This document shows positions 16,686 to 25,823 of a stretch of DNA of 64,000 bases, piece by piece. Location of the stretch: positions 1 to 64,000 of the forward strand of contig NZ_VOEI01000007.1 of assembly GCF_007846095.1 (NCBI RefSeq), given 5' to 3'. Each line of letters begins with the position of its first letter. The first letter of the stretch is position 1. Below the pieces are notes generated by a model, which saw only the letters and a list, made by a program, of their open reading frames with translations, was not told where the DNA came from and searched no databases. This stretch comes from Mucilaginibacter achroorhodeus (lineage in GTDB: Bacteria; Bacteroidota; Bacteroidia; Sphingobacteriales; Sphingobacteriaceae). The position numbers and the translations under genes were made by a program.

Positions 16686-17882
16686 TTGAGGATACTTATT
16701 TTAACCCATCGCGCACCGTTTCCGCAAAACGGTGGATACCCTATTGTAGTAGGCAATACCATAAAAGGGCTGGTGGGCCTTGGCCACAAGGTTACTTTGT
16801 TATCACTCAACGTAAAAAAACATTCAACCCAATACGAGCGCGACATACTCCTGGATCAGATCACTTACACCGAGTATGATATTGATACCCGCGTAACTAT
16901 GGTTGAGGCGGTGAGCAACCTGTTCACCAAAAACTCATATAATATTGAAAAGTATTACAACGCAGGTTTTGAACGGCTGCTGATCAAAAACCTGGTAGAT
17001 CACCAGTACGACATTATTCAATTAGAAGGAATTTTTGTTGCCCCCTATCTAAGCGCTATCCGCAAAAATTCCAAGGCAAAGGTCATATTCCGGGCGCATA
17101 ATATCGAGCACCAGGTTTGGGAGAAATTGGCCCAGCAAAAGAGTGACCCGTTTAAAAAATGGTATCTGCACCTGCTGGCTAAAAGAATAAAAAACTACGA
17201 ACTGAGCCTGCTTAACTCTTTTGATGGCATAGTTGCCTTTACCGGGCAGGACAAACAATCTTTAATCTCATTTGGTGCACGTACGCCAATTACTGTATTG
17301 CCCATTGGTGTTGATCTGTCGCTTTACCAGCCCGACTTTAACAAAACAGATTTTTCGAGTGTTTTCTTCCTGGGTTCGTTAGACTGGCTGCCCAACCGCG
17401 AAGGTGTTGAGTGGTTTATGGACAATTTTCACAAGGAGATAACAGATGGTGACCTGAAGTGCAAACTCTACGTAGCCGGCCATAACATCCCGGAGGATTA
17501 TGATGACTACGAAGTGTTAGGCAAAGTATTTATACACGGCGAGGTAGATGACGCGCTTGAGTTTGTAAACAGCAAGGCTATTATGATAGTCCCGCTACTA
17601 TCCGGTGGTGGTATGCGAGTTAAAATTATTGAGGGTATGGCCATGCAGAAATGCATCATCTCCACATCATTGGGTGCCGAGGGAATAAACATCGAACATG
17701 GAACTAATATTATTATCGCTAATAACACTGATGAATTTCATGAAGCGCTAAAGAAATGCCTGTTAGATGAGCACAACTGCCGCCGTATTGGCGAAAACGC
17801 GCGTAAACTGATGGAAGAACAACACAATGTAAATTTGATAACACCTAAACTTATTGAATTTTACGAATCTGTTTTGAAATAG
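16686..17882 (+). CDS. Family 4 glycosyltransferase
   Basis: A GT-B fold glycosyltransferase of 398 residues. The N terminus (RILILTHRAPFPQNGGYPI) contains the acceptor-domain start, and the C-terminal half has the nucleotide-sugar domain with SVFFLGSLDWLPNREGVEW, MIVPLLSGGGMRVKIIEGMAM and the E-x7-E motif region. I place the start at TTG 16686, which aligns exactly with the usual first residues of the family; an upstream in-frame TTG at 16629 would add 19 residues of no clear use. No other polysaccharide genes are adjacent, so donor and acceptor are unknown. Confidence 0.82.
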   Translation: MRILILTHRAPFPQNGGYPIVVGNTIKGLVGLGHKVTLLSLNVKKHSTQYERDILLDQITYTEYDIDTRVTMVEAVSNLFTKNSYNIEKYYNAGFERLLIKNLVDHQYDIIQLEGIFVAPYLSAIRKNSKAKVIFRAHNIEHQVWEKLAQQKSDPFKKWYLHLLAKRIKNYELSLLNSFDGIVAFTGQDKQSLISFGARTPITVLPIGVDLSLYQPDFNKTDFSSVFFLGSLDWLPNREGVEWFMDNFHKEITDGDLKCKLYVAGHNIPEDYDDYEVLGKVFIHGEVDDALEFVNSKAIMIVPLLSGGGMRVKIIEGMAMQKCIISTSLGAEGINIEHGTNIIIANNTDEFHEALKKCLLDEHNCRRIGENARKLMEEQHNVNLITPKLIEFYESVLK

Positions 17883-17905
17883 CCCGCCGCTGCTGCTATT
17901 TTTCC

Positions 17906-17913
17906 TATTTTTG
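17906..17913 (+). promoter_or_regulatory. -7 promoter element upstream of gcvT
   Basis: TATTTTTG fits TAnnTTTG and ends 19 nt before the gcvT ATG. No correctly spaced -33 TTG was found. Confidence 0.4.
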
Positions 17914-17932
17914 GCGCAGTTAATTTTTGTTA

Positions 17933-19012
17933 ATGAAAAATACAGCGCTAACACCCGTACACACACAATTGGGTGCCAAAATGGTACCGTTTGCAGGTTA
18001 TTATATGCCCGTGCAATATGCAGGCGTAAATGTTGAACATGATACCGTACGCAAAGGCGTAGGCGTTTTTGATGTGAGCCACATGGGCGAATTTATCCTG
18101 AAGGGTGAGAACGCGCTTGACCTGATACAACGCGTAACCAGTAATGATGCTGCCAAGCTTTACGACGGTAAGGTGCAGTACTCTTGCCTGCCTAATGAAA
18201 ACGGTGGTATTGTTGATGACCTTTTGGTGTACCGCATTGATGAGAAAACCTACATGCTGGTAGTTAACGCGTCAAATATTGAGAAAGACTGGAACTGGAT
18301 ATCTAAATACAATACCAAAGGTGTTGATATGAAAGATATATCAGACCGTACTTCGCTGCTTGCAGTGCAGGGTCCGAAAGCAGCAGATGCCCTGCAAAGC
18401 CTAACCGATATCGATCTGGGTTCGATGGAGTACTATACGTTTACCAAAGGCAAGTTTGCCGGCATTGATAATGTTGTAGTTTCTGCAACAGGTTATACCG
18501 GCGCAGGTGGCTTTGAGTTGTATTTTGACAACGAACATGCCAACCATATCTGGAAAGAAGTTTTTAAGGCAGGCGAACCTTTTAGGATTAAACCTATAGG
18601 ACTGGCCGCGCGCGACACGCTGCGTTTAGAAATGGGTTTCTGCCTTTACGGTAACGATATTGATGATACTACTTCTCCGTTGGAAGCAGGCTTAGGCTGG
18701 GTAACCAAATTCAATAAAGAATTTACTAACTCAGAAAAATTGCAACAACAAAAACAAGCAGGTGTGAGCCGTAAACTGGTAGGCTTTGAAATGATTGATC
18801 GTGGTATTCCCCGCCATGACTACGCTATTGTTGATGCCGATGGCAATAACATTGGCAAAGTAACGTCTGGCACTCAATCGCCATCATTACAGAAAGCTAT
18901 TGGCCTGGGTTATGTAGATGCATCCTTTGCTAAAGAAGGCACCGAGATATTCATCAGCATACGCGATAATAAAGTGAAAGCCAAGGTGGTAAAACCGCCG
19001 TTTTATAAATAG
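17933..19012 (+). CDS. gcvT: Glycine cleavage system T protein (aminomethyltransferase)
   Basis: Transfers the methylene group from aminomethyl-lipoyl H protein to tetrahydrofolate, releasing ammonia. The 359-residue protein begins at ATG 17933 with the family's opening [18 protein letters not shown], and has FDVSHMGEF, the LAVQGPKA block and the aspartate-containing folate pocket segment [11 protein letters not shown]. The C-terminal barrel domain ends in KVVKPPFYK. gcvP and gcvH are not in this window. Confidence 0.95.
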   Translation: MKNTALTPVHTQLGAKMVPFAGYYMPVQYAGVNVEHDTVRKGVGVFDVSHMGEFILKGENALDLIQRVTSNDAAKLYDGKVQYSCLPNENGGIVDDLLVYRIDEKTYMLVVNASNIEKDWNWISKYNTKGVDMKDISDRTSLLAVQGPKAADALQSLTDIDLGSMEYYTFTKGKFAGIDNVVVSATGYTGAGGFELYFDNEHANHIWKEVFKAGEPFRIKPIGLAARDTLRLEMGFCLYGNDIDDTTSPLEAGLGWVTKFNKEFTNSEKLQQQKQAGVSRKLVGFEMIDRGIPRHDYAIVDADGNNIGKVTSGTQSPSLQKAIGLGYVDASFAKEGTEIFISIRDNKVKAKVVKPPFYK

Positions 19013-19041
19013 GCGGGTAGCGCCGTCATTATATCGTTGGG

Positions 19042-19112
19042 TCATTGAGTCATTATTTTGACTGGGTGACCCAATGCTTTTTCAATGACCTAATGACTCA
19101 AAGACCCAATGA
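19042..19112. repeat. Intergenic inverted repeat overlapping the comB start
   Basis: Left arm TTGGGTCATTGAGTCATTA at about 19044 pairs, with one mismatch, with the complement of TAATGACTCAAAGACCCAA at about 19091-19109. Inside the arms the word GGGTCA/TGACCC recurs. The right arm runs up to the ATG at 19109 of comB, so an RNA fold would sequester that start codon. It looks like a miniature REP-type element. Confidence 0.75.
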
Positions 19113-19828
19113 GTAAATCCCTCGACGTTTGCCTTACTCCCGCGCTTATTCCTTTATATAATGTGCCGGATTACATAGTTGTAGTGATAGATATTTTCCG
19201 TGCTACCTCATCTATTTCTTATGGGATAGAGAACGGTGCCGAAGCCATCATTCCGGTTGCGGAGGTTGAAGAATGTGCCGCCTACCGCGAAAAAGGAGTT
19301 GATTACCTTTTAGCTGCAGAACGGAACGGCGAGGTGGTTGATGGTTTTGATTTTGGCAACTCACCTTTTTCTTACACTAAGGATAAAGTTGCCGGTAAAA
19401 CCATTGTACTAACTACTACAAACGGCACGCATGCCCTGCATTTATCGCGCAGCGCAAAAAAAGTTGTTATAGGATCATTCTTTAACCTAAGAGCACTTTG
19501 CAATTGGCTTAAAACTCAGCAGCAGAACATATTACTGGTATGCTCCGGATGGAAAAATAATTTTAACCTGGAAGATTCGCTTTTTGCAGGTGCAGTGGTT
19601 GAACAATTAAAATCAGAAGGATTTAAACTTGATGACCCGGCTATTGCTGCAAATGATCTTTACCAATTAGGCAAAAATGATATAGGCCAATACCTCAGCA
19701 AAACTTCACACGGCGAGCGCCTAAAAAAACTGGGCATTGAAAAAGATATTGAATTTTGCCTGCAGATTGATCTAACTACTGCCATACCTGTATTGGAAGG
19801 CGAGCGACTGGTAAAGCTGGTGAAGTAA
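19109..19828 (+). CDS. comB: 2-phosphosulfolactate phosphatase family protein (ComB)
   Basis: A 239-residue protein matching the ComB fold: VVVIDIFRATSSI near residue 28, LAAERNG near 71, FDFGNSPFSY near 84 and VLTTTNGTHAL near 101. In coenzyme M synthesis ComB dephosphorylates 2-phosphosulfolactate. Bacteroidota do not make coenzyme M by the archaeal route as far as I know, and no comA, comC or comDE gene is nearby, so its substrate here is uncertain; a role in another sulfonate pathway is possible. The start codon lies in the arm of an inverted repeat. Confidence 0.85.
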   Translation: MSKSLDVCLTPALIPLYNVPDYIVVVIDIFRATSSISYGIENGAEAIIPVAEVEECAAYREKGVDYLLAAERNGEVVDGFDFGNSPFSYTKDKVAGKTIVLTTTNGTHALHLSRSAKKVVIGSFFNLRALCNWLKTQQQNILLVCSGWKNNFNLEDSLFAGAVVEQLKSEGFKLDDPAIAANDLYQLGKNDIGQYLSKTSHGERLKKLGIEKDIEFCLQIDLTTAIPVLEGERLVKLVK

Positions 19829-19833
19829 GCAGA

Positions 19834-20328
19834 TCAAAACAGCATCAGCACCTGTCCTTTTTCAACTTTATCACCAGGCTGCATTTTTATCGTTTGAATA
19901 GTAACATCTGCCGGAGATTTGATGATGTTCTCCATCTTCATTGCCTCAAGGATAAACAAGCTTTCACCTTTTTTTACTTCGGCACCTTCTTCAACCAATA
20001 CTTTTAAAACCAGGCCGGGCATCGGGGCTTTTATGTCGCTTACTTTGGCAGCCATCAGGTTGCTCAGGCCCATTTGGTCGAGCAGTTGATCAAACTCGTC
20101 TTTGGCACCAACGGTGTAAAGGTTGTTGTTAACCTTTATTTCTGCAGTTTTGGTTTGAGAGTCGAAACTCACCACCTCGGCGTTATAAGAGCCTCTGTTT
20201 TTAATGATATGGTAAAGATTATTGTTAAGTTGCCTTACATCGGCTGCAATATCATGTCCGTTCAACTGCAGTTGGTCGGCGTTACGTTGCAATTTAAAAT
20301 CGTGCTGATTTACCTTTATTTTATACAT
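19834..20328 (-). CDS. Biotin carboxyl carrier protein-like (biotinyl domain)
   Basis: A 164-residue protein with a C-terminal biotinyl domain: APMPGLVLKV opens it and EAMKMEN carries the biotinylated lysine. The first 90 residues form a separate beta-rich region, as seen in carrier subunits of acyl-CoA (propionyl-type) carboxylases. The ATG at 20326-20328 is preferred to one 10 codons upstream. The biotin carboxylase and carboxyltransferase subunits are not next to it; it sits at the end of an rsmE-DUF4159 string of minus-strand genes. Confidence 0.85.
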   Translation of the reverse strand: MYKIKVNQHDFKLQRNADQLQLNGHDIAADVRQLNNNLYHIIKNRGSYNAEVVSFDSQTKTAEIKVNNNLYTVGAKDEFDQLLDQMGLSNLMAAKVSDIKAPMPGLVLKVLVEEGAEVKKGESLFILEAMKMENIIKSPADVTIQTIKMQPGDKVEKGQVLMLF

Positions 20329-20361
20329 CCCGATGCTCTTTGATAACGAATATAGCAAATA

Positions 20362-21024
20362 CTATTTTGTAAAGATGTACTGGACAAGATTAGCGCCCAT
20401 TTTAAGTGCCTTTAGGCGGCTCTCCTGCGTATCACCGGCGTAGGTGCCGTAATCTTCCCAACCATTTCCCAAGTCGCACTCGTAGGTGTAAAAACAAACC
20501 AACCGCCCCTTGTAGATCAATCCAAAGCCCTGCGCCCGCTTACCATCATGCTCATGTATTTTAGGTAGCCCAGCGGGGAAGTCATATTTTTGGTGATAGA
20601 TCGCATAGTTCACCGGTAGCTCCACAAAATCAAGTTCGGGGAATACCTTCTTCATCTGTGGGCGGATGAACTGATCCAAGCCGTAATTATCGTCAATATG
20701 CAGAAAGCCACCGCCGGTAAGATATTTGCGCAGGTTACTCGCTTCCTGATCGCTGAAGATAACGTTGCCGTGGCCGGTCATGAAAACAAAGGGATAATTG
20801 AAAAGCTGTTCGCTGCCAACTTCAACTACATCCTCTTCGGGCTCAAAACTTGTCTTTAAATTTTGGTTACAGAATTTAATGAGGTTGATTAGTGCAGTGC
20901 GATCGCCGTACCAATCGCCGCCACCGTTGTATTTAAGCCGCGCCATTTTGTAAGATGGCGGCGCAAAGCTGCTTATGCCGATCACCACAATTAAAATCGC
21001 CGTTACATACGCAAGCTTCCTCAT
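20362..21024 (-). CDS. DUF4159 protein with N-terminal membrane anchor or signal
   Basis: A 220-residue protein with one hydrophobic N-terminal segment (about 4-22). The rest matches DUF4159: a DWYGDRTALINLIKF block, a VFMTGHGN strand, then LRKYLTGGGFLHIDDNYG, consistent with a glutamine-amidotransferase-like Rossmann fold that lacks a clear catalytic cysteine. Families of this type often accompany gliding or MoxR/von Willebrand operons in Bacteroidota; none is present here. One base separates it from the rsmE stop upstream. Confidence 0.8.
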   Translation of the reverse strand: MRKLAYVTAILIVVIGISSFAPPSYKMARLKYNGGGDWYGDRTALINLIKFCNQNLKTSFEPEEDVVEVGSEQLFNYPFVFMTGHGNVIFSDQEASNLRKYLTGGGFLHIDDNYGLDQFIRPQMKKVFPELDFVELPVNYAIYHQKYDFPAGLPKIHEHDGKRAQGFGLIYKGRLVCFYTYECDLGNGWEDYGTYAGDTQESRLKALKMGANLVQYIFTK

Positions 21025-21025
21025 A

Positions 21026-21733
21026 TCAGCGGTTTAAAAAATTCACTTCAAAACAGGCCTCCAAAGCCGCCGTTTCTGTACGCAGGCGGCTCTCGCCAAG
21101 CGTAAGCGCACGGTAGCCGTTTTTAGTCGCCATTTCTACCTCCGCAGGTGTAAAATCACCTTCCGGGCCTATCATGATCATATAACGCCCATGCTTTTTA
21201 AAAGATTGTGCCAGGTCGGATTTCTCGCCATGGGCACAATGGGCGATATATTTGTCACCTTCAAAACCTTGCTGAACAAACTGGTTGAAAGCAACCGGTG
21301 CGTTTAGTTTAGGGTGGTAGGCTTTTATAGATTGTTTGATAGCCGATGTTATGATCTTATCCAAACGCTCAACTTTGGCCTCTTTACGTTCAGACCGTTG
21401 GCATATCACCAGCGATATCTCGTCTATTCCAATTTCGGTAGCCTTCTCCAGGAACCACTCTATCCTATCCAGATTTTTGGTTGGGGCAATGGCTATATGC
21501 AAAAAATGATTGCGTTTTTGGTATTCCGTGGTAACGGAATTTATTTGCAGAATAGTGCGCTTAGGATGTGCATCATTAATTTCAGCTTTGTATAAGCCGC
21601 CCTTACCGTCAATAAGGGTAACTTCATCGCCAACATTCAAGCGCAGTACACGTACGGCATGTTTGCTTTCTTCCTCGCTCAAAAAGTATTGAGACAGTTT
21701 GGGGTCTATATCGGGCGTATAAAAAAGCTGCAT
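21026..21733 (-). CDS. rsmE: 16S rRNA m3U1498 methyltransferase
   Basis: SPOUT-class methyltransferase for U1498 of 16S rRNA. The 235-residue protein has an N-terminal PUA-like part (HAVRVLRLNVGDEV) and the trefoil-knot SAM site: IGPEGDFTPAEV near residue 194, and LTLGESRLRTETAA near 212, which is diagnostic of RsmE. Complete length. First gene of the rsmE-DUF4159-biotinyl protein operon. Confidence 0.94.
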   Translation of the reverse strand: MQLFYTPDIDPKLSQYFLSEEESKHAVRVLRLNVGDEVTLIDGKGGLYKAEINDAHPKRTILQINSVTTEYQKRNHFLHIAIAPTKNLDRIEWFLEKATEIGIDEISLVICQRSERKEAKVERLDKIITSAIKQSIKAYHPKLNAPVAFNQFVQQGFEGDKYIAHCAHGEKSDLAQSFKKHGRYMIMIGPEGDFTPAEVEMATKNGYRALTLGESRLRTETAALEACFEVNFLNR

Positions 21734-21739
21734 TTGTAA

Positions 21740-21812
21740 AGTATCAAGTAGCTGGTATCATGTATCCATCAGTAGAACATAGCTTAATACTAACTACTTG
21801 ATACTTGATACT
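21740..21812. repeat. Intergenic inverted repeat (AGTATCAAGTAG words)
   Basis: Perfect 12-bp arms AGTATCAAGTAG (21740-21751) and CTACTTGATACT (21794-21805), followed by a second partial CTTGATACT (21804-21812). It fills the 85-nt gap between rsmE and the CorC/HlyC gene. It resembles the other small palindromic elements in this window in size and position but not in sequence. Confidence 0.75.
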
Positions 21813-21818
21813 AAGCGG

Positions 21819-23162
21819 CTAATGTAAATCTACCGCGTCTTCTTCGTTGATGAGGAGCTCCAGTTTCACCGATTCGATGTTCTGGTCAGATTTCTTTAGC
21901 ACGGTGATGTTGTATCCGTTACTTTCTTTTTGTTCGCCCACATCAGGTATTTTACCGAAGATGTGGCCTAACCAACCAGATACGGTATCAAAGTCACCAT
22001 CTTCCGGCAGGTCGTGCGGCAGGTGTTCATTAACATCGTAAATAGGCGCAAGAGCGTTCACCACAAACTCACGTTCATTCAGTTTCTCAACTATCGGTTT
22101 TTCCTCGTCGTACTCATCCTGTATCTCCCCAACCAGTTCCTCTACAATATCCTCCAGGGTAACCATACCGGCAGTACCACCAAACTCATCAGAAACAATG
22201 GCTATCTGGATGCGTTTTTGCTGCAACTCTGCCATCAGATCATTGATCTTTTTAGTCTCAGGCACAAAGTAAGGTTTGCGGATAATGTCTTTCAAAACTA
22301 CTTCTTGTCCACGGGCCAGTAATGGAAGGATGTCTTTTGCATGTACAATACCGATGATCTTATCTATCACCTCATCATACACTGGCATACGGGAGTAACC
22401 CTCTTCTATCAGGGTATCTAACAGCTCTTCTTTGGTGGCATCAATTTCTATACCCTGTATTTTGGTACGCGGCACCATGATGTTTTTCACCACACGCTCG
22501 TTAAAATCAAACACGTTCTGTATCAGCTCGTGCTCGTTAGAATCGATAGCGCCGGTTTCTTTACCTTGCTCAAGCAAGTACTGTAACTCCTCTGATGAAT
22601 GGTGGGTTTCGCCGCCTTCTATACTGGTAATGCCTATTGCTTTTAGGATAAAATTGGCAAAGCCATTTAATACCCAGATGAACGGTTTGAATACGATAAA
22701 GAAAAATCTTAGCGGCCAAGATACCGCCAGTACCGTACGTACAGATTTTTGAATAGCAAGGGATTTTGGAGCTAATTCACCAAAAACAATATGTAATACT
22801 GTAATAACAACAAACGACAAGATGTGAGCAGTAGTAATAAGGCCGGGAGCAATGGTAATGCCTACTGCCAAAAATCCTCTCACAACTACGTTGGTAACCA
22901 CTTCTTCGCCCACAACACCAAGTGCCAGCGAAGCAATGGTGATACCCAGCTGTGTTGCAGCCAGGTAACCATCTAAATTGTGTAAAATACCGCGTGCTAT
23001 TTTAGCAACCCCGCTGCCTGATTTGGCTTTAATCTCGATCTGAGAGCCTCTTACCCTTACCATGGCAAACTCTGCGGCTACAAAGAAACCGTTGAGCAAA
23101 ACCAGGAAAATGGTTGCAAATATGTAAAAAGCGCTTATTTCGTATTGATGCCCGGGGTCCAT
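21819..23162 (-). CDS. CorC/HlyC family membrane protein (DUF21-CBS-CorC)
   Basis: A 447-residue protein with an N-terminal DUF21/CNNM domain of about four membrane helices (to about residue 190; it contains GFFVAAEFAMVRVR and GELAPKSLAI), two CBS domains (about 210-335; VPRTKIQGIEI, GMVTLEDIVEELVGEI), and a C-terminal CorC_HlyC domain. Relatives include magnesium/cobalt efflux factors and proteins misnamed hemolysins. Ion specificity cannot be decided. It starts 8 nt after ppa, so it is likely the last gene of a DedA-ppa-corC string. Confidence 0.9.
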   Translation of the reverse strand: MDPGHQYEISAFYIFATIFLVLLNGFFVAAEFAMVRVRGSQIEIKAKSGSGVAKIARGILHNLDGYLAATQLGITIASLALGVVGEEVVTNVVVRGFLAVGITIAPGLITTAHILSFVVITVLHIVFGELAPKSLAIQKSVRTVLAVSWPLRFFFIVFKPFIWVLNGFANFILKAIGITSIEGGETHHSSEELQYLLEQGKETGAIDSNEHELIQNVFDFNERVVKNIMVPRTKIQGIEIDATKEELLDTLIEEGYSRMPVYDEVIDKIIGIVHAKDILPLLARGQEVVLKDIIRKPYFVPETKKINDLMAELQQKRIQIAIVSDEFGGTAGMVTLEDIVEELVGEIQDEYDEEKPIVEKLNEREFVVNALAPIYDVNEHLPHDLPEDGDFDTVSGWLGHIFGKIPDVGEQKESNGYNITVLKKSDQNIESVKLELLINEEDAVDLH

Positions 23163-23169
23163 TTATAGT

Positions 23170-23715
23170 TTATTGGTGATTGGGAAAGGTGGTTTTATAA
23201 AGCTCAAGGCTTTCTTCGATCACCTTGTGTGCGTAACGTACGCCTAACAGATGTTCAATGGTAACGTTTTTACCTTCAAGTATTTTGTAATCACTAAAGA
23301 AACGTACTATCTCTTTCATAAAATGCGGAGGTAGTTCGTTAAGGTCATTGATGTAGTTTACAGACATGTCGTTCTTGGCAACAGCGATGATCTTGTCATC
23401 TTGTTCGCCGTTATCAACCATGTGCATTACGCCTACAACCTTTGCCTCGATGATAGACATCGGGTAAACATCAGTAGAACAAAGTACCAGGATATCCAGA
23501 GGGTCTTTATCATCACAATAGGTTTGCGGTATAAAGCCGTAGTTGGCAGGGTACATAACTGAAGAAAATAAAACGCGGTCGAGCTTTAATAAGCCCGATT
23601 CTTTATCGATCTCGTATTTTCCTTTTGATCCTTTAGGGATCTCGATGATAGCATTTACTATAGCGGGTGTGTTATCGCCCGGTGAAACCTGGTGCCAGGG
23701 ATGCTGTGTGCTCAT
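23170..23715 (-). CDS. ppa: Inorganic pyrophosphatase
   Basis: Soluble family I enzyme that hydrolyses pyrophosphate and so drives biosynthetic reactions. The 181-residue protein has the KYEIDKESG opening, the [20 protein letters not shown] stretch with the metal-binding D-x4-D-x4-D aspartates, and the later NDM segment. Complete and typical for Bacteroidota. It follows the DedA gene by 20 nt. Confidence 0.95.
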   Translation of the reverse strand: MSTQHPWHQVSPGDNTPAIVNAIIEIPKGSKGKYEIDKESGLLKLDRVLFSSVMYPANYGFIPQTYCDDKDPLDILVLCSTDVYPMSIIEAKVVGVMHMVDNGEQDDKIIAVAKNDMSVNYINDLNELPPHFMKEIVRFFSDYKILEGKNVTIEHLLGVRYAHKVIEESLELYKTTFPNHQ

Positions 23716-23735
23716 TTATTCTAATATAATTTATT

Positions 23736-24377
23736 TTAACTTTCCTGTTGATCGTTTAAGCGCCTTCTCACATAAGCAACAATCAGCGGAATTGTTGTAA
23801 TAATTATTAATCCGAGTACTACGTACTGCAAATAATCCTTTAATTGCGGAAAACGCCTTCCTAAAAAATAGCCTGCCAGGGTTAACGTTGTTACCCAGGC
23901 AATGCCGCCTACAAAGTTGTAAAGGCTAAACTTCTTTAAATCAACCTTTACAATGCCTGCAAATATAGGGGCAAATGTCCTAACTATCGGGAAAAATCTC
24001 CCTAAAATAAGCGCTGTGCCACCGTACTTGGCGTAAAACTCCTCGGCAACGGTAACATAGCGTTTCTTAAAAAACCATGAATCTTTTCGTTTAAACAGCA
24101 TTGGGCCCGTTCGGTAACCAAACCAGTAACCGGTAAAGTTGCCCAGCACGGCTGCTAAAATTAAAGAGGGGACAAGTATGTAAATAGGCACATGTATGAT
24201 ACCTGCTGCCGTTAAAATGCCTGCTAAAAATAACAGATAATCGCCGGGCAAAAAGAAACCGAAGAATAACCCGGTTTCTGCATAAACTACCAGCAACAAT
24301 AGCGCAAAGCCACCATTACTCAGTATTGATTTTGCATCCGTCAGATTTTGCAGGTATTCCCAAAAATTTTCCATCAA
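23736..24377 (-). CDS. DedA family membrane protein
   Basis: A 213-residue polytopic protein (about five hydrophobic segments). It has the DedA/SNARE-associated signature: FFLPGDYLLFLAG near residue 39, GYWFGYRTGP near 85, and GRFFPIVRTFAPIFAGI near 124, whose arginines are essential in characterised members. DedA proteins act as lipid (undecaprenyl phosphate or phospholipid) transporters. It follows nuoN by 48 nt on the same strand and may be read through from the nuo operon. Confidence 0.9.
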   Translation of the reverse strand: MMENFWEYLQNLTDAKSILSNGGFALLLLVVYAETGLFFGFFLPGDYLLFLAGILTAAGIIHVPIYILVPSLILAAVLGNFTGYWFGYRTGPMLFKRKDSWFFKKRYVTVAEEFYAKYGGTALILGRFFPIVRTFAPIFAGIVKVDLKKFSLYNFVGGIAWVTTLTLAGYFLGRRFPQLKDYLQYVVLGLIIITTIPLIVAYVRRRLNDQQES

Positions 24378-24425
24378 CGATATCCGTAAAACTACAAATA
24401 TAAAATCAATTTGTAGTGAGCGCCT

Positions 24426-25814
24426 CTATTTAATAAGGCCGGATATAACTGTAGGATAAACCCCTACCAAAATAGTTGCCAACGCCGAAAAACCTAATAC
24501 AAATTTGTAGTAAGCCGGAACTTCTACCTGCTCGCGGTCGGCATTGCGGAAATACATTGCTACAATAACGCGGAAGTAGTAGAAAATGCTGATGATAGCA
24601 TTAACAACAGCTACAATAACCAGCCATATGCGATATTGTGACAACGCACCCGAGAACATGTAAAACTTACCGATAAAGCCTGCAGTTAGCGGTATACCTG
24701 CCAATGATAACATGGCAACGGTAAGCACCAGTGCAAGGAATGGATTTTTATTTGCCAGCCCGTTAAAGCCCTCAAAGCCATCGGTACCGGTTTGCTGACG
24801 AACAAGTATTAACCCGCCAAATGCAATGATTGATGCTATTGAGTATGCCGTAGCGTACATAAATATCGCGTTTGCCGACGCAGCACCAATTGCTACAATA
24901 GCAAACATCAGATAACCTGCATGTGATATACTTGAAAAGGCCATCATCCTTTTAAAGCTTTGTTGGTAAAGCGCGGTAATGTTTCCCACAAACAGCGTAA
25001 TGATGGTGATAACCAATAGCACCGGTGTCCAGAACTGTGCAATAGGCAGGAAACATGCTGAGAACAAACGCAGGAATGCTGCAAAGCCTGCCACTTTAAC
25101 CACAGTTGACATAAACAGGGTTATCAATGAAGGCGCACCTTCGTAGACGTCTGGTGTCCAGAAATGGAACGGCGCGGCACCAACTTTAAAACAAAGGCCT
25201 ACGATAATAAGCATAACACCAGTGTAGAACAACGGATCTATCTTACGGGGACTGTTCAACAACCAGTCACGAATGCCATCAATATCAAATGTACCGGTAG
25301 CGCCATAGATGAGGGCTATACCAAACAACAGGAAACCTGTTGAGAAAGCGCCCATCAGGAAGTACTTTAAAGCAGCCTCATTTGAAGCAAAATCATTTTT
25401 GCGGATACCTGCCAGAATATATAAACTTACTGACATGATCTCGATACCAATAAACATCATGGTAAGGTTATGGTACGAAACCATTACGATAATACCTGCG
25501 AGTGAGAACAATATGATAGCGTAGTACTCCGCAATGTGATTGCTTATCTTTTCAAAATATCCCTTTGATAACAGCAGGATGAGAATTGTTGATATAATGC
25601 TGATAACCGAGAAAGCCACAGAGAAGTTGTTGTACAACAACATGCCATTGTAAATTGGCTGTGCCTCGTCAAGAATTGTCCACTGCAGTACAGATGTTAC
25701 CAATGCAGCTAACAAGCCAAGTACAGCAACAGGCAATAATGCTTTTTGTGCCTTATATAAACCCAGGTACAAAAGTACGATGGGTAAAATAGATATGATA
25801 ATTATGGAGGTCAT
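24426..25814 (-). CDS. nuoN: NADH-quinone oxidoreductase subunit N
   Basis: Antiporter-like proton-pumping membrane subunit of complex I, 462 residues with about 14 hydrophobic segments. It shows the expected lysine-containing segment KVGAAPFHFWTPDVYEGAP and a following MSTVVKVAGFAAF. Last nuo gene, 9 nt after nuoM. Confidence 0.95.
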   Translation of the reverse strand: MTSIIIISILPIVLLYLGLYKAQKALLPVAVLGLLAALVTSVLQWTILDEAQPIYNGMLLYNNFSVAFSVISIISTILILLLSKGYFEKISNHIAEYYAIILFSLAGIIVMVSYHNLTMMFIGIEIMSVSLYILAGIRKNDFASNEAALKYFLMGAFSTGFLLFGIALIYGATGTFDIDGIRDWLLNSPRKIDPLFYTGVMLIIVGLCFKVGAAPFHFWTPDVYEGAPSLITLFMSTVVKVAGFAAFLRLFSACFLPIAQFWTPVLLVITIITLFVGNITALYQQSFKRMMAFSSISHAGYLMFAIVAIGAASANAIFMYATAYSIASIIAFGGLILVRQQTGTDGFEGFNGLANKNPFLALVLTVAMLSLAGIPLTAGFIGKFYMFSGALSQYRIWLVIVAVVNAIISIFYYFRVIVAMYFRNADREQVEVPAYYKFVLGFSALATILVGVYPTVISGLIK

Positions 25815-25823
25815 GTATCTATA

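Noticed and set aside
21819..23162. Hemolysin function for the CorC/HlyC protein
   Set aside because: The name is historical; the domain pattern (DUF21, CBS, CorC) points to ion transport or regulation.
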